Source: an uncultured Candidatus Saccharibacteria bacterium (GTDB lineage: Bacteria > Patescibacteriota > Saccharimonadia > Saccharimonadales > Saccharimonadaceae). Taken from it: a stretch of DNA of 10,649 nucleotides. The translations under genes were made by a program, and so were the position numbers. A model generated the notes under the pieces. It was not told the origin of the DNA. It did no database searches and saw only the letters and a program-made list of their open reading frames with translations. How positions within the stretch are numbered: the first letter of the stretch is position 1; every line of letters starts with the position of its first letter. Shown piece by piece: positions 1-5,709 of the stretch. The stretch lies in the NCBI GenBank assembly GCA_938036915.1, contig CALHVV010000052.1:1-10649 (forward strand), written 5' to 3'.

Positions 1-1053
1 CAGGTGACAAATGTATGCCGCAGTGTAGTGCTGGCAGGTGTAGCAATCGCACTCCGCCATAATAGGCGCAAACAGCTCGCGATATTTCGTCCCACGCATA
101 TTCACCCGCCCATGCGGTGTATAAGCCGCACCATTGCGCGCTACGCGGGTTGGGCTTACGCAATCGAAGGTATCAATACCCTGCTCAATCGCCGCAAAGA
201 TATCATCTGGCTCCGATATGCCAAGCAAATGCCGCGGGCGGCTCTCGGGCAAGATCTCGTTCACCCACTGGATAGTCTGAGCCATCGTTTCTTTCTCTAG
301 CGCCCCACCAATACCATAGCCATCAAAATCCATTGCGCCAAGGCGTGCTGCGGTTTGCTTACGCAGGTCCTCATAATTCGCCCCTTGCAAGACACCAAAG
401 AGCGCTTGATACGGCTTATCTGGCCGAGCAGCCCGAAGACGCTTAACCTCTGCTAGGCTGCGCTCCGCCCACGCATGGGTACGCGCCAGTGCCTCCACTT
501 GGTATTCATACGGGTCAATCAGCGACGTCAGCTCATCAAAAGCAAAAGTAATATCCGCCCCAATCCCTGCCTGGATTTGCATCGACAGCTCTGGCGTAAA
601 CTTATGTAATGAGCCATCGAGGTGCGACTTAAACATCACACCATTATCATCCACCCAGGCGTGCCGACTCGACTTCTTAGCAATCGCAATCTCTTCATCC
701 ACATCAGTACTCATCGCCAATACCTTCTTAAAGCCCGAGCCCAGGCTCAGCACCTGGAAACCGCCACTGTCGGTAAAGGTCGGACCGCTCCAGTGCATAA
801 ACTTGCCCAAGTATCCGGCCTTCTCTATTAGCTCATGCCCTGGCTGCAGATAGAGGTGATAGGCATTAGCCAAGACAGCCTGTGCGCCCACGCTAGCTAC
901 CATCTCGGGCACCATTGCCTTCACGTTTGCCTTTGTGCCCACGACAATGAAGGCTGGCGTCTTGATATCGCCATGCGGGGTGTGAATCACACCTGTCCGT
1001 GCCAACGTTTGCGGCATGCGGTGAGTAATGGTAAATGAGAATGGTGCTGGCAT
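1..1053 (-). CDS. tgt: Queuine/7-deazaguanine tRNA-ribosyltransferase (tRNA-guanine transglycosylase), C-terminus cut by window edge
   Basis: This enzyme exchanges guanine 34 of GUN-anticodon tRNAs for a 7-deazaguanine base (preQ1 in bacteria). The frame is open for 351 codons from the ATG at 1051-1053 to base 1 with no stop, so the gene is partial. TDSGGFQ (catalytic Asp at about residue 95), SHLDGS, AFDE and FDCVSPTR (nucleophile Asp at about 297) are all present, as is the zinc motif CxCxxC (Cys 335, 337, 340). The fourth zinc ligand (His) and roughly 50-60 C-terminal residues lie outside the window. Between SLG (about 103-105) and the FKSHLDGS motif there are about 35 residues where the usual enzymes have about 10, so a lineage-specific insertion is likely. 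No clear Shine-Dalgarno precedes the ATG. GC content is high compared with the cluster after 2.5 kb. Family identification is secure. Confidence 0.96.
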   Translation of the reverse strand, partial: MPAPFSFTITHRMPQTLARTGVIHTPHGDIKTPAFIVVGTKANVKAMVPEMVASVGAQAVLANAYHLYLQPGHELIEKAGYLGKFMHWSGPTFTDSGGFQVLSLGSGFKKVLAMSTDVDEEIAIAKKSSRHAWVDDNGVMFKSHLDGSLHKFTPELSMQIQAGIGADITFAFDELTSLIDPYEYQVEALARTHAWAERSLAEVKRLRAARPDKPYQALFGVLQGANYEDLRKQTAARLGAMDFDGYGIGGALEKETMAQTIQWVNEILPESRPRHLLGISEPDDIFAAIEQGIDTFDCVSPTRVARNGAAYTPHGRVNMRGTKYRELFAPIMAECDCYTCQHYTAAYICHL

Positions 1054-1071
1054 AGTATGATTGCGTTCCCT

Positions 1072-1087
1072 ATACCCCTTGGGGTAT
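1072..1087. promoter_or_regulatory. Perfect 7-bp inverted repeat upstream of tgt, possible operator
   Basis: The arms ATACCCC and GGGGTAT are separated by two bases (TT) and lie 19 bases upstream of the tgt start. A -10-like TAAAAT on the minus strand (1086-1091) overlaps the outer arm, so the repeat would cover the start of transcription. This suits a repressor site. Read as RNA it could also form a short stem closed by a CUUG-type tetraloop. No convincing -35 sits at 17 bases; TTGCGC at 1112-1117 is 20 bases away. The repeat is seen directly; its function is inferred. Confidence 0.4.
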
Positions 1088-1291
1088 TTTACATTGAAAT
1101 AATCGTGTTTCGCGCAAGGAGAAAAGCTCCCTCTCGCAAAAATCTCTCTCTATTGTATCACAAGGGCTCAGCGGTATGATGCGCGTTCCCTCCCCTTCCA
1201 TCACTCTAATACATAGAGCATACGCATCTGCTGCGGTCATTGCTCTGCCGCCATCTTAAGAAACCACTACTTTGAGAAAATGGAGGACTTT

Positions 1292-1369
1292 ATGGGTGAC
1301 ATAAGCAGAAACATTTCCAAAATACTTACTATAATACCAGAACAATACACTCATTGCTTTTCCAGGTAG
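1292..1369 (+). CDS. Candidate 25-residue small protein, weak
   Basis: An ATG at 1292 follows GGAGG (1282-1286) with 5 bases between, and the frame runs 25 codons to TAG at 1367-1369. The peptide starts MGDISRNISK and resembles no family I know. The only support is the strong Shine-Dalgarno and the fact that the stop falls at the edge of an inverted repeat. I see no convincing promoter. It is isolated on the strand opposite its neighbours and could easily be chance. Confidence 0.15.
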   Translation: MGDISRNISKILTIIPEQYTHCFSR

Positions 1370-1398
1370 AATAGTGAGCAAAAATAGCCTATTCTGCC
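1365..1398. terminator. Inverted repeat, possible terminator after the sugar transferase gene
   Basis: GGTAGAATAG (1365-1374) pairs with CTATTCTGCC (1389-1398) over 10 positions with one imperfect pair and a 14-base loop. It lies about 30 bases past the sugar transferase stop on the minus strand. No U-tract follows on either strand, so it is not a standard intrinsic terminator. It may still protect a 3' end. Confidence 0.35.
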
Positions 1399-1426
1399 AG
1401 AGAAAGTGAAGGCTTTTGGGTTCATG

Positions 1427-2212
1427 TTACGCAGCGCGCCGTGTAGGCTGAGTATGCGCTTGCTGCAGCGCCACCACGACATCACTCTCCGCACGCTCTT
1501 GGCCTGCTGGCGCCAAGCCTGTCTTCACCTGTAGCCACTCACGGGCAGACCGCGGCATAAGCTTTTGTACAAGGTCTGTTGCCACCATACCGAGCGTTGC
1601 AGCAACTACTTTAGCATCCTTCTTTAGCGAGGCTCTCTCAGCGTATACAACATCCTGCTCCATCATATGAATTGTATCTAGCTCGTAGCCAGGCTCATGC
1701 TGTTCTTTGCTATAAGGTGCCATAATGCCTGGGCGAGCCGTCTTGCGCGCCTCAATCCACTGCTGTTTGAGGCCTTCAGGGATATCGGGGTTAGCAAGAA
1801 TGTCATTATATACTTCGCCTGTGGCTAGTGGCCTTGGCCCGACGATCGCCATCTTGCCACGCAATACTTGCAATAGCTGCGGTGCTTCGTCTACATGTGC
1901 TTTGCGCACAAGCTTACCAACTGGCCCCGCGCTACTGTGGTTATAGCCATTAGCCGAGGCGGTGTTGCGCACTGCACCACGCAGCGTCCGCAGCTTTGGC
2001 ACCTTGACGAGGTCATCAAGGTCACTCCCATACCGCTCCTGAATGAAGAGCGTTGGGCCATCGCCAAGCTCCTTATGCATTGCCGCAGCGGCAACGAGAG
2101 CCGCCGAGCCCATGCCAATCAGCAGAGGCGCCGCTACGACTCGATCAAACCAGCGCTTCTCAGGACTTTTGTTATAGGCTTTGCCGTGTTTTGTTCTATT
2201 TTTTTGTGACAT
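1427..2212 (-). CDS. Bacterial sugar transferase (initiating phosphoglycosyl transferase, WcaJ/PglC-like monotopic family)
   Basis: Enzymes of this family move a sugar phosphate from a nucleotide sugar to undecaprenyl phosphate at the inner membrane face, starting a surface polysaccharide or glycoprotein glycan. The chosen product is 261 residues. Residues 20-24 (RWFDR) lead into a hydrophobic stretch at about 25-46 that fits the re-entrant membrane helix. Further on are GPTLFIQERYG (52-62), PKLRTLR in place of the usual KFRSM (72-78), the catalytic Asp-Glu dyad in HVDEAPQ (108-109), GPRP (125-128) and a RPGI-type motif (160-163). The frame stays open upstream to a GTG at 2278, but that start lacks a Shine-Dalgarno. 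I prefer ATG 2212 because a promoter ends 7 bases before it, implying a leaderless mRNA. The glycan and donor sugar cannot be told. It stands alone, without adjacent glycan genes, and shares the GC-rich composition of tgt. Confidence 0.88.
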   Translation of the reverse strand: MSQKNRTKHGKAYNKSPEKRWFDRVVAAPLLIGMGSAALVAAAAMHKELGDGPTLFIQERYGSDLDDLVKVPKLRTLRGAVRNTASANGYNHSSAGPVGKLVRKAHVDEAPQLLQVLRGKMAIVGPRPLATGEVYNDILANPDIPEGLKQQWIEARKTARPGIMAPYSKEQHEPGYELDTIHMMEQDVVYAERASLKKDAKVVAATLGMVATDLVQKLMPRSAREWLQVKTGLAPAGQERAESDVVVALQQAHTQPTRRAA

Positions 2213-2248
2213 CTGTTCGATGGTAGCACAATGTTGCATATATGTCAA
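2213..2248 (-). promoter_or_regulatory. Sigma70-like promoter of the sugar transferase, predicted leaderless
   Basis: On the minus strand a perfect -35 TTGACA (2243-2248) is followed after 17 bases by TACCAT (2220-2225), which matches the TAnnAT core of the -10. Only 7 bases (2213-2219) separate the -10 from the ATG at 2212. Transcription would therefore begin at or next to the start codon. This decides the start against the GTG at 2278 and the ATG at 2239. Confidence 0.6.
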
Positions 2249-2471
2249 CAGTATCGTGCCTAATCCTTCCTTTTTCACTTGATTTAGTGTAATTGTTATA
2301 AAGTATTGCGCCCTTTAGGGTCACGCCAAACCAAAGAAGAGGCTACGACCTCTCTTCATCCAGTCTGGCTCGCTGCTCTCAACAAAAACATCGCTCCGTT
2401 TGCGAAGTAATGCTCATTTTCTTGCATCTGTGGTGGCAATATACGCCAAAGCTCGAACCTATTTCGAACGT
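2249..2471. other. Intergenic region between sugar transferase promoter and operon terminator
   Basis: No gene is supported here. There is a short imperfect inverted repeat (GAAGAGG at 2336-2342 with CCTCTCTTC at 2349-2357) flanked on the minus strand by only three T residues, which might be a weak second terminator. TTCGA strings near 2453-2468 resemble a tRNA T-loop, but no cloverleaf can be built around them. Confidence 0.5.
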
Positions 2472-2497
2472 AAAAGCTGAACCCGTGCAGGCTCAGC
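2472..2497 (-). terminator. Rho-independent terminator of the six-gene operon
   Basis: On the minus strand GCTGAGCC pairs with GGTTCAGC (8 bp, one G-U pair) around a 6-base loop. UUUU follows immediately (2472-2475). It lies 50 bases past the HD-protein stop. On the plus strand there is no U-tract, so it acts for the minus strand only. Confidence 0.75.
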
Positions 2498-2547
2498 CCT
2501 CGACCCAAAGCTAGCCTTATAAACCGTATTTCACAGAAAGCTCTAGA

Positions 2548-3072
2548 TCAAATAGTTTCAACATTCCGCCTATAAGCTTTGCTAAGTTCACTTACTAGAG
2601 CTTCATCCAGTAGCTCACCAGATAGCTCCATAAAATATACAAACTTATCACGGAGTCGCTTTTGCATATCAGTCGAAGCCAAGTGATAGTAGTAACTATT
2701 CTGAATGAGGTCTGCTGCGCGGATTGATAGGGCCTCGCTACCAAGCTCAGCCGTGCGAGCAAAAGACTGCATGATGTCTTGAGTATCTGAAACTGTGAGA
2801 GCATCGACATACACTGCAACCTGATGTCCAAAGCTTTGCCCGACATCGTCGATAGTAATATCTGTATCTTCAACAACATCATGAAGAACCGCAGCAATCA
2901 CGACATCTTGCGGGAAACCTCTCTCCCAGAGCATCTCTGCAACTTGAATCGAATGAAGCAATACTGGTTTGGTGTTATGTCCAGAGTCTTGCAAAGCATT
3001 CGACAGGAAGAATAAGGCTCGCTCTATCTCGTGCTTATCATATTCAAATTCTGCGATATGCGCCTTTTCCAT
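2548..3072 (-). CDS. HD-domain phosphohydrolase, small (p)ppGpp hydrolase-like (Mesh1/SAH type)
   Basis: RelA/SpoT-type HD enzymes remove the 3' pyrophosphate of (p)ppGpp using a bound metal, normally Mn2+. The 174-residue product has the expected ligands: His40 (PVLLHSIQVA), His64-Asp65 and Glu68-Asp69 in LHDVVEDTDI, and Asp121 in AADLIQN. There is no synthetase or TGS domain, so this is a stand-alone hydrolase, about the size of Mesh1 (roughly 180 residues). The ATG at 3070-3072 has AAGGAG at 3082-3087, which overlaps the stop of the upstream phosphatase gene, so the two are translated from one mRNA. It is the last gene of the operon. It might instead act on another pyrophosphorylated nucleotide made or used by the pathway. 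The fold is confident; the substrate is inferred. Confidence 0.85.
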   Translation of the reverse strand: MEKAHIAEFEYDKHEIERALFFLSNALQDSGHNTKPVLLHSIQVAEMLWERGFPQDVVIAAVLHDVVEDTDITIDDVGQSFGHQVAVYVDALTVSDTQDIMQSFARTAELGSEALSIRAADLIQNSYYYHLASTDMQKRLRDKFVYFMELSGELLDEALVSELSKAYRRNVETI

Positions 3073-3078
3073 CTTGTT

Positions 3079-3651
3079 TTACTCCTTGTTGCCAATAGGA
3101 TTGGCTAATTTTCTATCAACTTGCAGCTCAACTATCTCTTCGTTCCCAATCTTGTCATCTAACATCGCCTGTAAGTCCCTACCATAATAGCTCGCGAGAA
3201 TTACAGTGATCGGACCCGAGTGCGTTACGATTAATACGCATGCGTCCTTGCCGGCTTCGTATATACGATTTACCGCATTGATAACTCGTGTGGCCATTAT
3301 CTCGTTTGATTCTCCATCAGGAAATCGCACTTTCATATAACCACCCTCTATATGCGGAATGGCATCGTAGGGCAACCCCTCGTATTTTCCGAAACTAATT
3401 TCTCGCAGATCCTTGTCAGAAGTAGCCTTCTGTAGACCAAGTATGTCCGAGATGATCTGCGCAGTCTGCACAGATCTTCCAAGATCAGATGTGTAGACAC
3501 GATCAATTTTCTGAGATAGCTTCTTAATTTTTAGAGCCTTACGCTCCGCCTGCCGAACGCCAAGAACGGTCAGCTTGCTATCGCGTTGACCCATGGTAAT
3601 GCCGCAGGCATTATCATCAGCTTGGCCATGCCTAGTGATGAGAAGCTTCAT
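3079..3651 (-). CDS. Histidine phosphatase superfamily protein (phosphoglycerate mutase-like, branch 1)
   Basis: Members form a phosphohistidine during removal or transfer of a phosphate. The 190-residue product opens with the signature TRHGQ (Arg7, nucleophile His8) and continues with LTVLGVRQAE (27-36), SDLGRSVQTA (Arg59), LREISFGKYEG (acid Glu84) and VTHSGPI (His144). All core catalytic residues are present. It is soluble with no signal peptide. The gene starts inside the end of the glycosyltransferase gene (20-bp overlap), so translation is probably coupled. In mycobacteria glucosyl-3-phosphoglycerate is dephosphorylated by a histidine phosphatase (GpgP), so this protein may remove the phosphate from the product of the neighbouring transferase. 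Cofactor-type phosphatases such as CobC are an alternative. Superfamily is sure, substrate unknown. Confidence 0.9.
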   Translation of the reverse strand: MKLLITRHGQADDNACGITMGQRDSKLTVLGVRQAERKALKIKKLSQKIDRVYTSDLGRSVQTAQIISDILGLQKATSDKDLREISFGKYEGLPYDAIPHIEGGYMKVRFPDGESNEIMATRVINAVNRIYEAGKDACVLIVTHSGPITVILASYYGRDLQAMLDDKIGNEEIVELQVDRKLANPIGNKE

Positions 3652-4714
3652 GGTTCCATTGTCTCATGGCTAACGTAAATTGTTGCTGTACTTCGTCGGT
3701 AGCTTCATCTGCGTTACTATTATCCTCCAGGTATGTAACAGCCCGCATAAGATACCAAGGTAGTATAGACTCAGCGATTCGACGCGGTTCTACTTGACCA
3801 GCCATACGCTCATGCGCTATCAACACATCAACCCACAATTCCTTTGTGACACGAGTTAACGGACTGAGCGTCGTTGTTATTAAGCTTTCTGTATCTACGT
3901 ATATATTCATCGCTTCAAGTTTTCTGCCTGCTATAGTATCAACAGGTAGAGACTGTGCCTGTATGAGTTTTGGGGTATCAACTTGATCTAAAGATATAGA
4001 GTGAATTACCTCATTATGAAATAGCTCCTGGGCCGTTCCATAGTATGAAGCTGCCACCTCTCGAAACATGGGTATCATTTTTCCAAAACTCGGCTTGTGG
4101 AGCTTCTTGCCGAGTGCTATTTCCGTACATTTGAAGCTTCCGCACAAAGCATGCAGTGTCAAGAAAATATCAATACCATAGCCATAAGCATAGTCATGCC
4201 ACCTTTGCTTTGTCATGTGTCTTGCAAGGCGAGCAGATACTCCGAAGTCGCCAGCTATGGGTTGACGTGGCGCTACACCATTAAAATGCATTCCCAGCAA
4301 TGGATAAGCGAAATGGTTTGTTGTGTTACCCTCCTGATAGTTTCGTGCATAGGTCGGAATAATATAGTCATACCCCTTGCGTGTCATTTCTGCTTGGTTT
4401 ACTAACCAAGATTCGTCAAAAGATGTGATATCTCCATCAATCAGTATACACCCCTCTGTGTCTTTGCTGTCAGCAGTGTAGTGTAAAATCGAATAGATGT
4501 TGCGGCCTTTACCTTTCATACTGTTCTGTATCGATACTTTTTTACTCTTTGTTGGCGTGCTCATAAATGTATTTGCAGTATCATCAGTACTTGCACTATC
4601 GGCATTAACAATTATGACCTCTAGTCCTATATTATTCGCAACACGGTCTATTTTTCTTGTGAGGATAGAGATGTTGTCTGACTCATTGTATGTCGGGATG
4701 CCGATGACTATCAT
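3632..4714 (-). CDS. GT-A glycosyltransferase, mannosylglycerate synthase / glucosyl-3-phosphoglycerate synthase-like
   Basis: The 360-residue protein begins with the GT-A nucleotide-binding strand IGIPTYNES (4-12). It then shows KGKGRNI (68-73), the metal-binding motif in LIDGDITSFDESW (Asp93 and Asp95), PRQPIAGDFGVS (149-160), YGYGIDIFLTL (177-187) and LGKKLHK with a candidate metal-ligand His206. From memory the DADITSFxxxW, KGxGxN, GIDxxxT and GKxH blocks match the Rhodothermus mannosylglycerate synthase (GT78) pattern. That enzyme joins mannose from GDP-mannose to D-glycerate or similar small acids. The related GpgS (GT81) uses 3-phosphoglycerate. No membrane segment is evident. The start overlaps the upstream kinase stop as ATGA (4711-4714), and the next gene is a phosphatase, fitting a two-step glycosylation plus dephosphorylation. 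Donor and acceptor are not provable from sequence. Confidence 0.8.
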   Translation of the reverse strand: MIVIGIPTYNESDNISILTRKIDRVANNIGLEVIIVNADSASTDDTANTFMSTPTKSKKVSIQNSMKGKGRNIYSILHYTADSKDTEGCILIDGDITSFDESWLVNQAEMTRKGYDYIIPTYARNYQEGNTTNHFAYPLLGMHFNGVAPRQPIAGDFGVSARLARHMTKQRWHDYAYGYGIDIFLTLHALCGSFKCTEIALGKKLHKPSFGKMIPMFREVAASYYGTAQELFHNEVIHSISLDQVDTPKLIQAQSLPVDTIAGRKLEAMNIYVDTESLITTTLSPLTRVTKELWVDVLIAHERMAGQVEPRRIAESILPWYLMRAVTYLEDNSNADEATDEVQQQFTLAMRQWNHEASHH

Positions 4715-5709
4715 ATTTTACGTGCTCCATGTTCAAGTATGTAGCTCGTTGCTGAAACTCCATCTGGTGCAAAAACCTCTGTTATTCCCATACTAATGAT
4801 GCGCTTGACTAGTTCATCGCGTTGCCTCATAGTCGTTTCGTGCTTGACGAGAGGTAAAGAACCCAGATAATTACCTGCGTCATCCTGTAGCGGTGTGGCT
4901 TGTCCGGATATATGCCGACCAAGTCTTTCGTGAAGTATGAGATTTTGCTGTACTCCGCTCCATGGCGCAGCATAGAGAGTATCCTGGGTATGATCGATAC
5001 GAACATGGAATATATTGCCCACAATAGTTCTACCTATTTTGTGCGCTATATCTAATTGCTCAGGAGTAAGCCTGATTTTGTCATTCCAAGCGGGCTTTTC
5101 ACTGCTACTATCCCCAGTCGTGATTATTCGCTCAAGATAATCGTCAGATGCAATTGCTGTTCTTCGTATATTGAACCAAGCATTTCCCCCAGAAGTATGT
5201 ATGTTGCTTGCGCTACTGCCGATATAAACTTGATCGTTGCCAATAATCTGGTGTCCACCCTCTTTGCAGGCTCTTATGGCAAGAGTGGTCTTACCAGCAC
5301 CTTTTTCACCAAACAGTATTTGTGAACGATTTGTTTCTGGATTATAAATAGCAGCAGCATGGGTCAAAAAATCTCCTTGGCGTTCAGCCAATGTGCACGC
5401 AGCAAGATACTCAGCTAGATATACAAGACTAGTGCCACGACCAAAACTACGAGTTGGGCCGCTCAGATATAGAGTATTTGTGTCCCGGCTATATCGTACC
5501 TCTACATCATCAGTCTTGGAATAAACAACTCGTGGAATAGCGGCTTCGTCACCAAATCGTTCGTCGATAGTCATTTCCGTTACGGACGTCGACAACTCTC
5601 GTAGCGTATCCATATCAAACTCAATATCGCCCTCTATTCGTACTGCTTGCTCAGCGAAGCGTAATTGCACGCCATTATCTCGCCTAAATAATGGTGCTTG
5701 TTCTGTCAA
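4711..5709 (-). CDS. HPr kinase-like P-loop protein (HprK C-terminal-domain family)
   Basis: The 332-residue product has an N-terminal half I do not recognise. After it comes an HprK/PEPCK-type kinase core: THAAAIY (116-122) just before the Walker A loop GEKGAGKTT (134-142), then GNDQVYIG with Asp159. The histidine a few residues before the P-loop strand and the Asp after it match the HprK layout. The usual HPr-docking signature of true HprK is not evident, so the substrate may be a small molecule or another protein. The start is TTG at 5707-5709, overlapping the synthetase stop as TTGA. It is supported by a strong GGAGAGG (5717-5723) with a 7-base spacing. The stop overlaps the next start (ATGA). 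No membrane segments are evident. Kinase activity is inferred from family. Confidence 0.72.
   Translation of the reverse strand: MTEQAPLFRRDNGVQLRFAEQAVRIEGDIEFDMDTLRELSTSVTEMTIDERFGDEAAIPRVVYSKTDDVEVRYSRDTNTLYLSGPTRSFGRGTSLVYLAEYLAACTLAERQGDFLTHAAAIYNPETNRSQILFGEKGAGKTTLAIRACKEGGHQIIGNDQVYIGSSASNIHTSGGNAWFNIRRTAIASDDYLERIITTGDSSSEKPAWNDKIRLTPEQLDIAHKIGRTIVGNIFHVRIDHTQDTLYAAPWSGVQQNLILHERLGRHISGQATPLQDDAGNYLGSLPLVKHETTMRQRDELVKRIISMGITEVFAPDGVSATSYILEHGARKI

Larger units (their letters stand above)
1088..1426. other. Intergenic region between tgt and the sugar transferase
   Basis: No tRNA, rRNA, CRISPR or clear protein gene is visible in these 339 bases. They contain a weak candidate small ORF (1292-1369, plus strand) and an inverted repeat (1365-1398), both listed separately. 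The end nearest tgt should hold its promoter. Confidence 0.6.

Noticed and set aside
4..1038. Plus-strand open frames at 4-300, 622-831 and 835-1038
   Set aside because: They lie antisense to tgt, have no family motifs and exist because of the GC-rich codon pattern of the real gene.
1725..2209. Open frames at 1725-1946 and 1895-2209 on plus and 1891-2118 on minus
   Set aside because: They overlap the sugar transferase, whose catalytic motifs occupy the true frame; none has a Shine-Dalgarno or recognisable domain.
2451..2475. Possible tRNA T-loop (TTCGA strings)
   Set aside because: No 5-bp T-stem, acceptor stem or anticodon arm can be formed around them; part of the stretch adjoins the operon terminator.
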